The notes under the pieces: model-generated | Seen by the model: only the letters and a program-made list of their open reading frames with translations | Told to the model about the DNA's origin: nothing | Databases searched by the model: none | Assembly: GCA_002440825.1 (NCBI GenBank) | Contig: DJVH01000072.1 | Coordinates: 45,218 to 109,217, forward strand | Length of the DNA: 64,000 bases | Direction of reading: 5' to 3' | Source of the DNA: Bacteriovoracaceae bacterium UBA6261 | Lineage (GTDB): Bacteria; Bdellovibrionota; Bacteriovoracia; Bacteriovoracales; Bacteriovoracaceae | Shown: positions 26,154 to 34,466 of the stretch, piece after piece | How positions within the stretch are numbered: the first letter of the stretch is position 1 | How the letters are laid out: every line of letters begins with the position of its first letter | Position numbers and translations under genes: made by a program

Positions 26154-27518
26154 ATGACAGAAAAAGTTATTGTTTCTAAATTTGGCGGCACATCGATGGG
26201 TGATGCCGAGTGTATGAAAAGAAGTGCGTTGGTGGCCTTGAATCAGGGGGCTAAAGTGGTTGTGGTTTCTGCGACTTCGGGAACTACCAATGATTTAATC
26301 GAGCTGGCCAAAACGGCCGAAAAAAGCTCCTGGGAAAACGCTTCGCTCATTCTGACTAAAATTAAAGTTAAACATCTCAAAATTGCCCGTGAACTCGAAA
26401 TGAATCCCGACAAAATTGAACCGATCAACCAGCTTTGCGAAGAACTGGAATCCATGTCGCGCGGAGTTCATCTGCTCAAAGATTGTTCACTTAAGGCCCT
26501 CGATTCTATTCAAAGTATCGGTGAGCGCCTCTCCAGCATTCTCTTTACTGAGGCCATGAATATTGTGCTCAGATCGCAAAACAAACCATCAATTGCGAAG
26601 TGGTTTGATGTCCGCGATGTTTTAATAACAGATAATCAATTTTCAAAAGCGCGTCCTCTGACCGACTTGATCAAGGCCAGATGCCAGGAGCAGTTAGCTT
26701 TTATCAGACATTCTGAAGTGGTGATATGTACTCAGGGTTTCATCGGTAGAACTCAGGAAAGCATGACGACAACTCTGGGCCGCGGCGGATCCGATTATTC
26801 GGCCGCGATTTTAGCTGAGGGTCTTGAGGCCGATATTCTGGAAATCTGGACGGACGTTGCCGGTATTGCAACAACGGATCCACGCATCTGTAAGGACGCC
26901 AAGGCCATTGCTGAGATTTCTTTCAAGGAAGCATCTGAACTTGCAACTTTCGGCGCTAAAATTCTCCATCCGGCGACATTGCTTCCGGCGATTCGCGCTC
27001 ATATTCCTGTTTTTGTCGGCTCAAGTTTTCAGCCTGAACTCGGCGGAACCTGGGTGAAAAAAGATGTGGAAGATATGCCGCTTGTGCGCGCTATGGCGAT
27101 GAGGAAAAAACAGATTCTTGTGACATTATCAACGCCGGAGATGCTTTATTCTCATGGATTTCTTTACCAGATTTTCAAAGTTTTCAACGATCATAAAGTC
27201 TCGATTGATGCCATTACGACCTCGGAAATTTCCGTGTCGCTCACTCTGGATGATTCAACACTTTTAAACAAAGATCTTGTAAATGATCTTGAAAAATTCG
27301 CTGATGTTCAGGTAGAAGAAAATCTGGCGCTCGTGTCGCTGATAGGAAACAATATCAATCACACGCCTGGACTCGCTAAAAAGATCTTTGAATCTATTTC
27401 CGACATCAATGTGCGCATGATCTGCCTAGGCGCCAGCAAGCACAATTTCTGTTTCATCATTGCTGAAGAAAGTGCTGCCGAAGTCATCAATCGATTGCAT
27501 AAAACATTTATCGCTTAA
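26154..27518 (+). CDS. lysC: aspartate kinase, monofunctional with ACT domains
   Basis: This 454-residue enzyme phosphorylates aspartate, opening the lysine/DAP/threonine/methionine pathway. The N-terminal KFGGTSMGDAE is the phosphate-binding signature. The core includes GRGGSDYSAAILAEGLEADI (about 206-225). Two ACT domains occupy about 310-454, indicating allosteric control by lysine or threonine. It resembles E. coli LysC in length and lacks a homoserine dehydrogenase domain. It leads the operon lysC-dapB-dapA-dapD, with gaps of 9, 6 and 22 bp. ATG at 26154 has GGAA upstream; a TTG 12 bp earlier is less likely. Confidence 0.95.
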   Translation: MTEKVIVSKFGGTSMGDAECMKRSALVALNQGAKVVVVSATSGTTNDLIELAKTAEKSSWENASLILTKIKVKHLKIARELEMNPDKIEPINQLCEELESMSRGVHLLKDCSLKALDSIQSIGERLSSILFTEAMNIVLRSQNKPSIAKWFDVRDVLITDNQFSKARPLTDLIKARCQEQLAFIRHSEVVICTQGFIGRTQESMTTTLGRGGSDYSAAILAEGLEADILEIWTDVAGIATTDPRICKDAKAIAEISFKEASELATFGAKILHPATLLPAIRAHIPVFVGSSFQPELGGTWVKKDVEDMPLVRAMAMRKKQILVTLSTPEMLYSHGFLYQIFKVFNDHKVSIDAITTSEISVSLTLDDSTLLNKDLVNDLEKFADVQVEENLALVSLIGNNINHTPGLAKKIFESISDINVRMICLGASKHNFCFIIAEESAAEVINRLHKTFIA

Positions 27519-27527
27519 GGATTCTTT

Positions 27528-28211
27528 ATGAAAATCGCTCTTCTGGGAAAAGGAAAAACCGGCGGAAAAGTCCTGGAACTTTTGCAGGAACAGAACATTC
27601 CCCATACAGTTTTTGATTCTCAAAACAAGCCGACAGTTGAAAATCTTCAAGGCCATGATGTGATCATTTCCTTTTTGTCAGGTGAAGTTTTCAAGCATTA
27701 TCTGGATTTGCTTGTGGCCACAAAAATCCCGGTTGTCACTGGAAGCACCGGCCTTGAATGGCCTTTGGATTTTGATTCTGATTTGAAAAGAAAAAATCTC
27801 AAATGGATTTACGCAACCAATTTTTCATTAGGAATGAATTTCGTTCAGCAAATGATTCTCACCTTATCAAAGGCTTCCAGAATTTTTTCTCAGTATAAAT
27901 TTTCAATGAGTGAAGTTCACCATACGAAAAAACTCGATGCTCCTTCAGGTACAGCATTATCCTGGAAAAAATGGTCAGGCCATGAAATGGAAATCGAGTC
28001 TATTCGAGAAGGAGATGTGATAGGAATCCACGAATTAACATTGACAACACCGAATGAAAAAATCACTCTCCGGCATGAAGCTCTTGATCGACGCATCTTT
28101 GCTGAAGGCGCTCTCTTTGCCGCTTCAAAAATTAATGATAACAAAATTGGACCTGGCCTTCATTTGTTCCAGGATATCGTTCAATCGCAATACCTCACAC
28201 CACAAGGATAA
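27528..28211 (+). CDS. dapB: 4-hydroxy-tetrahydrodipicolinate reductase, short form
   Basis: This 227-residue enzyme reduces the DapA product with NAD(P)H. The Rossmann start is IALLGKGKTGGKV (GxGxxG variant), and NFSLGMNF precedes the substrate site. The family motif EVHHTKKLDAPSGTA (about 129-143) contains the catalytic His and Lys. It is about 45 residues shorter than E. coli DapB, mostly in the nucleotide-binding half, as in other short DapB proteins. It sits directly between lysC and dapA. Confidence 0.93.
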   Translation: MKIALLGKGKTGGKVLELLQEQNIPHTVFDSQNKPTVENLQGHDVIISFLSGEVFKHYLDLLVATKIPVVTGSTGLEWPLDFDSDLKRKNLKWIYATNFSLGMNFVQQMILTLSKASRIFSQYKFSMSEVHHTKKLDAPSGTALSWKKWSGHEMEIESIREGDVIGIHELTLTTPNEKITLRHEALDRRIFAEGALFAASKINDNKIGPGLHLFQDIVQSQYLTPQG

Positions 28212-28217
28212 AGACTT

Positions 28218-29111
28218 ATGAAAGACATCAATTCGACTCCCCTCTGGACGGCCATTGTCACTCCAATGAACACAGACTCATCTGTCGACTACGAATCGTT
28301 TGAAAAAATTCTTCGCGAACAAGAGCGCGCTGGAAATGGTGTGGTCATTCTGGGATCAACAGGCGAGGCCCTGAATCTTGGAAAAGATGAATGCAAAAAA
28401 GTTCTGGAATTTGGTCTGTCTCTTAAAATGTCTATTCCTGTGATGACGGGAATCGGTGGATACAATCAGAAAGAGACACTCGAATACGTTCGGTATTTGA
28501 ACTCTCTTGATGGACTAGATTGTTATCTTGTCGTGACTCCCCTTTACGCTAAACCAGGCGAATACGGACAAACAGAATGGTTTAAAGCGATCATGGATCT
28601 CTCAACCAGACCGTGCATGCTTTACAATGTTCCGGGAAGAACCGGTGTAAAAATGAATTTCAATGCTGTGAAAAACTTAAAAGATCATAAAAATTTCTGG
28701 GCCATCAAAGAAGCTTCAGGATCAGTCGAAGATTTTAAAAAGTACGGTGAAATGGCGCCGAAGGCACGCATGTACAGTGGTGACGACGGTCTTGTTCCTG
28801 ACTTTGCTCCACACAGATGCGTAGGACTCGTTTCAGTGGCAAGCAACTCATGGCCGTTTGAAACACGCGCATATGTTGTCAAGGCCCTGGACAATAAACT
28901 TTCAGTCAAAGAAATCGAAATGTGGAAAAAAGCTTGCGATACACTTTTCATTGCAGCGAATCCGGTGCCGGTAAAGAATCTTATGCACGCTCAAGGCAAG
29001 ATCAAAACAAATGTTCTGCGTTCGCCGTTAGACTACCGCGATCTTGCTGACAACACTCCAGTTCTGGAAGCAAATAAAAATGTTCAGAGCTGGTATAAAG
29101 AAAACGTTTAA
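28218..29111 (+). CDS. dapA: 4-hydroxy-tetrahydrodipicolinate synthase
   Basis: This 297-residue TIM-barrel lyase condenses pyruvate with aspartate semialdehyde. The Schiff-base lysine is K164 (WAIKEASG). The catalytic tyrosine is Y136 within YNVPGRTG, and the GSTGE loop (46-50) binds pyruvate. Length is typical. It lies 6 bp after dapB in the DAP operon, making the committed step of lysine and peptidoglycan precursor synthesis. Confidence 0.97.
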   Translation: MKDINSTPLWTAIVTPMNTDSSVDYESFEKILREQERAGNGVVILGSTGEALNLGKDECKKVLEFGLSLKMSIPVMTGIGGYNQKETLEYVRYLNSLDGLDCYLVVTPLYAKPGEYGQTEWFKAIMDLSTRPCMLYNVPGRTGVKMNFNAVKNLKDHKNFWAIKEASGSVEDFKKYGEMAPKARMYSGDDGLVPDFAPHRCVGLVSVASNSWPFETRAYVVKALDNKLSVKEIEMWKKACDTLFIAANPVPVKNLMHAQGKIKTNVLRSPLDYRDLADNTPVLEANKNVQSWYKENV

Positions 29112-29133
29112 AAAATTTATGGAGTAAAAGAGA

Positions 29134-29889
29134 ATGAGCCACAATGTAAATGTTTGGGAAAAAAACTTAAATGACCTTGAAGCAGGACGCGTTCGTTCAG
29201 CAGATTTCGTCAATGGAAAATGGGTTGCAAATACAGAAGTTAAAACCCAGATTCTGGAAGCGTTTAAGGCCGGTATTCTAAAAGAAGAAAATGGTTTCGT
29301 GGACAAGCACACGCTTATGCCACAGACATTCAATGTTGATCGCGGAATCAGAATTGTTCCTGGCGGAACTTCCGTTCGTCGTGGAGCTTATATCGCAAAA
29401 GGCGTTATCATCATGCCGCCAAGTTATATCAACGTCGGAGCTTTTATCGATGAAGGAACGATGGTTGACTCTCACGTTTTAGTCGGTTCTTGCGCTCAGA
29501 TCGGAAAGAAAGTTCACTTGTCCACGGCAGTTCAAATCGGTGGCGTTTTAGAACCTGTGGGAGCTGCTCCGGTCATTATCGAAGATGAATGCTTCATCGG
29601 CGCAGGCGCTGTGATTGTCGAAGGAATTGTTGTTAAAAGACGCGCAGTCATTGCACCGGGAGTCATTCTATCAAAAGGTATTCCAGTGTATGATATCGTC
29701 AATAACCGCGTTCTTGATAAAGGTGAACCCATTCCTGAAAATGCCATCGTCGTTCCTGGTAACAGACCAGTTAAGGCGGATAATCCCTGGGCAAAAGAAA
29801 TGGGGCTTTCTCTTCAATGCGCAGTGATTGTGAAATACAGAGATGAGAAAAGTGAAGCATCGCTTGTTCTAGAAGATTTCCTTAGATAG
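29134..29889 (+). CDS. dapD: 2,3,4,5-tetrahydropyridine-2,6-dicarboxylate N-succinyltransferase
   Basis: This 251-residue left-handed beta-helix acyltransferase succinylates tetrahydrodipicolinate, so the organism uses the succinylase branch. Hexapeptide repeats run from about 85 to 200 (GAYIAKGVIIMPPSYINVGA, then GSCAQIGKKVHLSTAVQIGG and DECFIGAGAVIVEG). It is slightly shorter than E. coli DapD (274 aa) at the N-terminus. It ends the operon. The later succinylase genes dapC and dapE are not in the window. Confidence 0.95.
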   Translation: MSHNVNVWEKNLNDLEAGRVRSADFVNGKWVANTEVKTQILEAFKAGILKEENGFVDKHTLMPQTFNVDRGIRIVPGGTSVRRGAYIAKGVIIMPPSYINVGAFIDEGTMVDSHVLVGSCAQIGKKVHLSTAVQIGGVLEPVGAAPVIIEDECFIGAGAVIVEGIVVKRRAVIAPGVILSKGIPVYDIVNNRVLDKGEPIPENAIVVPGNRPVKADNPWAKEMGLSLQCAVIVKYRDEKSEASLVLEDFLR

Positions 29890-29981
29890 AGACCCTGGAC
29901 GGACCTCTTAAGTACTTGTGACATTTGTTTTACAGTTCGGTTGTGTTCCCCGCGCTACACTTGGGGGTGGGAGAACACAAC

Positions 29982-30905
29982 ATGAAACCATCGACTTTTG
30001 AACAAACACAAATCCAGGCACAAACATTTCAGGCAAACACCAAAAAACCTGAACTTGATTGGGTGAACATAACGTTCCTCACTTCAACACCAGTCATCGC
30101 CACAATCCTTTCTTATTTTTATTTTAAAACGAATGGACTCCAATGGTCGCAAATCGTTCTGGCAGTCATTTTCTATTTTGCTACAGGAATTGCCATCACA
30201 GCTGGTTATCACCGTTTGATTTCACACAAGGCCTACAAGGCCAATCCATTGGTGAAATTTCTCTTCCTTCTTTTTGGAGCTGCTGCATTTCAAAATTCAG
30301 CTTTAAAATGGTGTGCAGATCACCGGGTTCATCACCGTCACGTCGACGATGAAAAAGATCCTTACAATATCAACAAGGGCTTTTTCTGGGCACACATGGG
30401 ATGGATCTTCTACAAGGATCAACAGACAGAAACATCACACTATCCAAAAGATTTATTGAACGACAAACTCGTTATGTGGCAGCACCGAAATTATTTATGG
30501 ATCGCTGTAGCGATGGGATTTGTTCTACCGACAGTGATTGGTTATTTTCTCGGTTCTGCTTTAGGCGGACTAGCTCTGGCCGGAGTCGCTAGAGTGGTGT
30601 TCGTTCATCACTGCACATTCTTTATCAACTCTCTCTGCCACGTTGTCGGCTCACGTCCCTACACTGATACCAATACCGCACGCGATTCTTATATCATGGC
30701 CTTTTTCAGCTATGGCGAAGGCTACCATAACTATCACCACTACTTCCCTAGCGATTATAGAAATGGCATCCGCTGGTACCACTTCGATCCAACGAAATGG
30801 CTTATCAAGTCTCTTTCTCTCATTGGTTTAACAAACGATTTGAAGAAAGTTCCTGAGAAACTCATTGTTCAGGCCCAGGTCCAGATGAAACAAAAACTTG
30901 TTTAA
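29982..30905 (+). CDS. membrane fatty acid desaturase (acyl-CoA delta-9 type)
   Basis: This 307-residue integral-membrane di-iron enzyme has the three histidine boxes of stearoyl-CoA-type desaturases: HRLISH (about 79-84), HRVHHRH (about 116-122) and HNYHH (about 252-256). Membrane helix pairs flank the first box and follow the second. It should introduce a cis double bond in acyl chains for membrane fluidity. The start at 29982 has GGGAGA about 7 bp upstream; an earlier in-frame codon at 29925 does not. A rho-independent terminator follows, so it is a single-gene unit separate from dapD. Confidence 0.93.
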   Translation: MKPSTFEQTQIQAQTFQANTKKPELDWVNITFLTSTPVIATILSYFYFKTNGLQWSQIVLAVIFYFATGIAITAGYHRLISHKAYKANPLVKFLFLLFGAAAFQNSALKWCADHRVHHRHVDDEKDPYNINKGFFWAHMGWIFYKDQQTETSHYPKDLLNDKLVMWQHRNYLWIAVAMGFVLPTVIGYFLGSALGGLALAGVARVVFVHHCTFFINSLCHVVGSRPYTDTNTARDSYIMAFFSYGEGYHNYHHYFPSDYRNGIRWYHFDPTKWLIKSLSLIGLTNDLKKVPEKLIVQAQVQMKQKLV

Positions 30906-30918
30906 TTTATAGCTCATG

Positions 30919-30944
30919 GCCCGGCAGAAATGCTGGGCTTTTTT
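30919..30944 (+). terminator. rho-independent terminator of the desaturase gene
   Basis: The stem GCCCGGCA / TGCTGGGC (one G-T pair) with a GAAA tetraloop is followed by TTTTTT, 14 bp after the stop codon. Confidence 0.88.
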
Positions 30945-30986
30945 ATGATGATCGTACAGGAATCTACGATCTTTTACTGTTTCAGG

Positions 30987-32822
30987 TTACAGGTGATACC
31001 GAATACTAGTCACAACCTTCCCGCTTTTTAACCGAAGCGCCGTTCTCAAAACCAACGTCATCTGATTATGCAAAAACTGATGGTACCACTTGCGGGTGAT
31101 AAATTCCGGCACAACCACTGAAACCATGTCCTTGCCTGATTCGATATGGACCTGGTCGATATAATCGAGCAATGGGCCTAAAACCGAGCGATAAGGCGAT
31201 TTTAAAATATTGAGCGGAAGGCCCTGACTCCACTTCTCCCAGACTTTGAGCATTTTATCAGTCGCATCTTTATCAACATCGACATAACAGACGCGGACAT
31301 CATCCGAAATGGTCAAAGCATATTGCACGGCCATCACAACCCCCGGGTGAATCCCTGAGATGGGAACGATTGCCGTGTACTTTCTTTCATCGATTATGTT
31401 CAGGTCTTGATGGTAAGTATCGCGGGCCAGTTGATGTCCTACGGCAAGGTAATGGCGCTTGATGGATTTAAAAAAGAAAACGAAAGAAGGAATCAAAAGA
31501 ACAATGATCCACGCTCCGTGAGTGAATTTAGTCAGCGTAATAACAATCAAAACAACAAACGTTGTAATGGCCCCGATGCCATTGATTATAAGACCTCTCT
31601 GCCAGTGGGGTTCGCGCACTTTTTGATGGTGAACAATCATACCCAATTGCGACAGGGTAAATGAAAGAAAAACGCCGACAGCGTAAAGAGGGATCAGCAA
31701 GTGAGTTGATCCTTTAAACATAACAATTAAAAATGCGGCACCGACAGTGAGACCAATAATTCCATTGGAAAAAACCAGGCGGTCACCGATGCTTGAAAGC
31801 TGGCGAGGAAGAAAGCGATCTTTAGCGAGCAAAGAAGACAATCGAGGGAAATCTGCATAGCTTGTATTGGCCGCAAGAAGAAGGATCAGGGCGACGGCAA
31901 CCTGAGTGCCATAATAAAGAACGTTTTGACCGAAAACCGCTCGGGAAAGAAGCGACATAACAGTCTGACCATGCATCGGAGTAATACCGTAAATATGGGC
32001 CATGAGTGTAATGCCCAAAAAGAAAATTCCCAGGATCGCTGACATCCAGATCATGGTGATTTTTGCATTCGCCTGGCTTGGACGTTTAAAAATCGGAACA
32101 CCATTTGAAATCGCTTCGACTCCCGTCAGGGCCGAACAACCGGAAGCAAAAGCGCGCAAGAGTAAAAAGAGCGGCACTTCGGGATACATTTCATGAAGAA
32201 TCGGTGCTTGCTGAGTCACTCCACCAGTCGCGACTTTAAAGAAACCGACAACCAGCATGAGAATAACGGAAAAAATAAAAAAGTATGTCGGATACGCAAA
32301 GATATTGGATGATTCACGAATCCCGCGCAGATTGAGTCCCATAATGACAAGAACAATCAGCAGACAGAACACGACATTATGTTGAGCTATAAAAGGAAAG
32401 GCCGATCCGATGTTTTCAACGCCGGCGGAAACAGAAACTGATACAGTCAGAGTGTAATCGATAAGTAGGGCCGCACCGGCAATGAGTCCCGCAGTCTCAC
32501 CCAGGTTTTCTTTGGCAACGGTATAAGCACCGCCTCCGTGAGGATAAGCGGAAATGGTTTGTTGATAAGAAAGTGTAATGATGAGAAGAAGAACCGCAAC
32601 ACCAACGGCCATAGGCATTGACCAGGCCATCGCGGCGGCAGAAAAAGTCAGGAGTGCAATAAGGACTTCTTCGGTTGCGTAGGCAACAGAGGAAAGAGCA
32701 TCACTTGAAAGAACCGCAAGAGCTTTCCATTTCGGAATTTGTTCTTCTTCAAGCTTATCCATAGTGAGTGGATCCCCAATAAAGATCTGCTTCATTTTTT
32801 GAAAAAACATACTCTGCACCAT
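30987..32822 (-). CDS. KimA-like potassium transporter (APC superfamily)
   Basis: This 611-residue transporter has about 12 membrane helices and a cytosolic C-terminal domain (about 455-611). It closely follows the Bacillus KimA/YdaO layout: KALAVLSSDALSSVAYATE near the start, then AYPHGGGAYTVAKENLGE, SGCSALTGVEAISNGVP, HLIPLYAVGVFLSFTLSQ, and a tail ending in HQFLHNQMTLVLRTAL and SIRYHL. KimA is a proton-coupled K+ importer controlled by c-di-AMP in Firmicutes. The start at 32822 has AAGGA 8 bp upstream. That site lies in the 3' arm of a terminator-like hairpin. A longer in-frame start at 33020 is not supported. Confidence 0.88.
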   Translation of the reverse strand: MVQSMFFQKMKQIFIGDPLTMDKLEEEQIPKWKALAVLSSDALSSVAYATEEVLIALLTFSAAAMAWSMPMAVGVAVLLLIITLSYQQTISAYPHGGGAYTVAKENLGETAGLIAGAALLIDYTLTVSVSVSAGVENIGSAFPFIAQHNVVFCLLIVLVIMGLNLRGIRESSNIFAYPTYFFIFSVILMLVVGFFKVATGGVTQQAPILHEMYPEVPLFLLLRAFASGCSALTGVEAISNGVPIFKRPSQANAKITMIWMSAILGIFFLGITLMAHIYGITPMHGQTVMSLLSRAVFGQNVLYYGTQVAVALILLLAANTSYADFPRLSSLLAKDRFLPRQLSSIGDRLVFSNGIIGLTVGAAFLIVMFKGSTHLLIPLYAVGVFLSFTLSQLGMIVHHQKVREPHWQRGLIINGIGAITTFVVLIVITLTKFTHGAWIIVLLIPSFVFFFKSIKRHYLAVGHQLARDTYHQDLNIIDERKYTAIVPISGIHPGVVMAVQYALTISDDVRVCYVDVDKDATDKMLKVWEKWSQGLPLNILKSPYRSVLGPLLDYIDQVHIESGKDMVSVVVPEFITRKWYHQFLHNQMTLVLRTALRLKSGKVVTSIRYHL

Positions 32823-32849
32823 AAAAAAAATCCTTCGCGAGGAAGGATT
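32823..32849 (-). promoter_or_regulatory. terminator-like hairpin that includes the KimA ribosome-binding site
   Basis: On the minus strand the leader folds into an 8-bp stem AATCCTTC / GAAGGATT with loop CTCGC. Eight T residues follow, and then the ATG. The second arm contains AAGGA, the only plausible ribosome-binding site. The element can therefore act as an intrinsic terminator and as a translation block. This layout is typical of a riboswitch or attenuator expression platform. Confidence 0.6.
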
Positions 32850-33439
32850 CGGCCCGTTTAAAAAGTGATACTTTAACAGCGCAATTTGCTCTACGTTTAA
32901 ACTTCTGTCAAGAAAACCGCTTAAACTTTTCAAGGCTTTTCTAGGCTTTTTAAGACAAATAAACCTCAATAAAAAACGCAGAGGCACAAAATATAGGAAC
33001 CCTGAATTTAATAGGACCACTATATATAGTGGTGTTAAGCCAGTTTTTTAAATCAATTTTATTGTTTTCCGATCCTAATAAAGCGATGTAAGTTTAAATT
33101 AGATCGCAATTTTTAGATTCATAGGACCGGCGGGTGGATAGATAACAAACTGAAATTATGCGCTTTTAAATGATCTGCGAAAAGAGAAAAAAGGCCGATA
33201 GCAAGGCCTGTCGAACGATTGTGATGGAATTTTTTATTTTTAAAATTCAATGATCTTGTTATCTTTTGGTTATAGGTCTTATTTTTTTGGTTTTTGGCAA
33301 CACTCGAACATTAAAAGATTATTACCTGTAACACACACACACAACACACAGATTGAAGTTGGATGTTGGATGTTGGCCGTTTGATGAAAGCGGTTGATGT
33401 TTGAAAGAAAACTTCTAAGACATTCAGGAGGCATCACAC
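32850..33439. other. 590-bp divergent leader region between the KimA-like gene and nrdB
   Basis: No protein gene is seen. The region carries the two NrdR-like boxes (32984-33033) and a TTGACA on the minus strand near 32928. It also holds a small GGCC-stem hairpin (AGGCC...GGCCT, near 33190-33210), long T/A runs, a CA-rich tract near 33330-33350 and a short direct repeat GTTGGATGTTGGATGTTGG near 33357-33376. Both flanking genes would have leaders of at least 150 nt. An RNA element is possible but I recognise none. Confidence 0.5.
32984..33033 (+). promoter_or_regulatory. tandem NrdR-box-like sites upstream of nrdBA
   Basis: Box 2 (33016-33033) is an 18-bp perfect palindrome, ACCACTATATATAGTGGT. 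It closely matches the ACAC-W-W-TATATWGTGT consensus of the NrdR repressor. Box 1 (32984-32999, GCACAAAATATAGGAA) matches at 11 of 16 positions. The centres are 33 bp apart, about three helical turns, as is usual for NrdR pairs. TATAGT (33025-33030) within box 2 could be the nrdB -10. The sites lie about 400 bp before nrdB. Confidence 0.65.
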
Positions 33440-34465
33440 ATGGCAACGGATATTGCTAAGGACACGGCTAACACCAAAGTTATTCCAAAGTCCGCTATTC
33501 TCGCACCTAACGACCAACGTTTCGTTCTTTTTCCGATTAAATATCACCAGGTCTGGGAGATGTACAAAAAGCACATGGCGGTTTTTTGGACAGCTGAAGA
33601 ACTTGACCTTGTTCCCGATCTTAACGACTGGGAAAATAAATTAAATAACGACGAAAGACATTTCATCTCTCACGTTCTGGCATTTTTTGCTGCGTCTGAT
33701 GGAATCGTTAATGAAAACCTGGCGATTCGTTTTATGAAAGAAATCCAGATCCCTGAAGCTCGTTGCTTCTACGGATTTCAAATCGCAATGGAAAACATCC
33801 ACAGCGAAACGTATTCGCTTTTGATTGATACATACGTCAAGGATGCTGTTCAAAAAGATAAGCTTTTCCACGCGACAGAAAATATGGCGTGTGTAGCGAA
33901 GAAAGCAACATGGGCGATGAACTGGATTTCTTCTAAGAAATCTTTCGCTCACAGAGTTATTGCTTTCTGTGCGATCGAAGGGATTTTCTTCTCAGGATCT
34001 TTCTGTTCGATTTACTGGTTAAAGAAAAGAGGCCTGATGCCAGGTCTTTGTACATCAAATGAATTCATTTCACGCGATGAAGGTCTTCACTGTCAATTCG
34101 CTGTTCTTCTTCACTCTTTACTTGCTAAAGAAGAGCAACTTGACCACGAAACAATCACTCAAATCATCACTGAAGCAGTGGCGATTGAAAAAGAATTCAT
34201 CATGGACGCTCTTCCAGTGTCTCTCATCGGTATGAACGCTGAATCAATGGGACAATACATTGAATTCGTCGCTGATCACTGGTTACAACAATTGGGCGCG
34301 CCTGCGTTCTACAACACAAAAAATCCTTTTGACTGGATGGAACTTATTTCACTTGAAGGGAAAACAAACTTCTTTGAAAAACGAGTTTCTGAATACCAAC
34401 GTCCTGGCATCGTTGGCGACAAATCAACTAACAATCACACATTCACACTAGACGCGGAGTTTTAA
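33440..34465 (+). CDS. nrdB: class Ia ribonucleotide reductase small subunit, eukaryote-like
   Basis: This 341-residue R2 protein generates the tyrosyl radical for dNTP synthesis. It carries the metal ligands D56 (TAEELD), E118 and H121 (MENIHSE) and the radical tyrosine Y125. It has the SHVLAFFAASDGIVNENL stretch and a C-terminal peptide FTLDAEF that docks on NrdA. These sequences are nearly those of animal R2 (the FTLDADF tail) and unlike E. coli NrdB. AGGAGG precedes the start. One base separates its stop from the nrdA ATG, and the order is nrdB-nrdA. Confidence 0.96.
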   Translation: MATDIAKDTANTKVIPKSAILAPNDQRFVLFPIKYHQVWEMYKKHMAVFWTAEELDLVPDLNDWENKLNNDERHFISHVLAFFAASDGIVNENLAIRFMKEIQIPEARCFYGFQIAMENIHSETYSLLIDTYVKDAVQKDKLFHATENMACVAKKATWAMNWISSKKSFAHRVIAFCAIEGIFFSGSFCSIYWLKKRGLMPGLCTSNEFISRDEGLHCQFAVLLHSLLAKEEQLDHETITQIITEAVAIEKEFIMDALPVSLIGMNAESMGQYIEFVADHWLQQLGAPAFYNTKNPFDWMELISLEGKTNFFEKRVSEYQRPGIVGDKSTNNHTFTLDAEF

Positions 34466-34466
34466 C

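Noticed and set aside
30950..30971. Hairpin GATCGTA / TACGATC as terminator of the KimA-like gene
   Set aside because: There is no T-run on the minus strand and the stem is only 7 bp.
32823..33020. N-terminal extension of the KimA-like protein by 66 codons
   Set aside because: The extra residues do not resemble the family, and the AAGGA site and family start pattern support 32822. The extension would also cover the hairpin leader.
33330..33376. CA-rich tract and GTTGGAT direct repeats before nrdB as a CRISPR-like or phase-variable repeat
   Set aside because: The units are very short, few and not spaced like a CRISPR; a simple low-complexity leader explains them.
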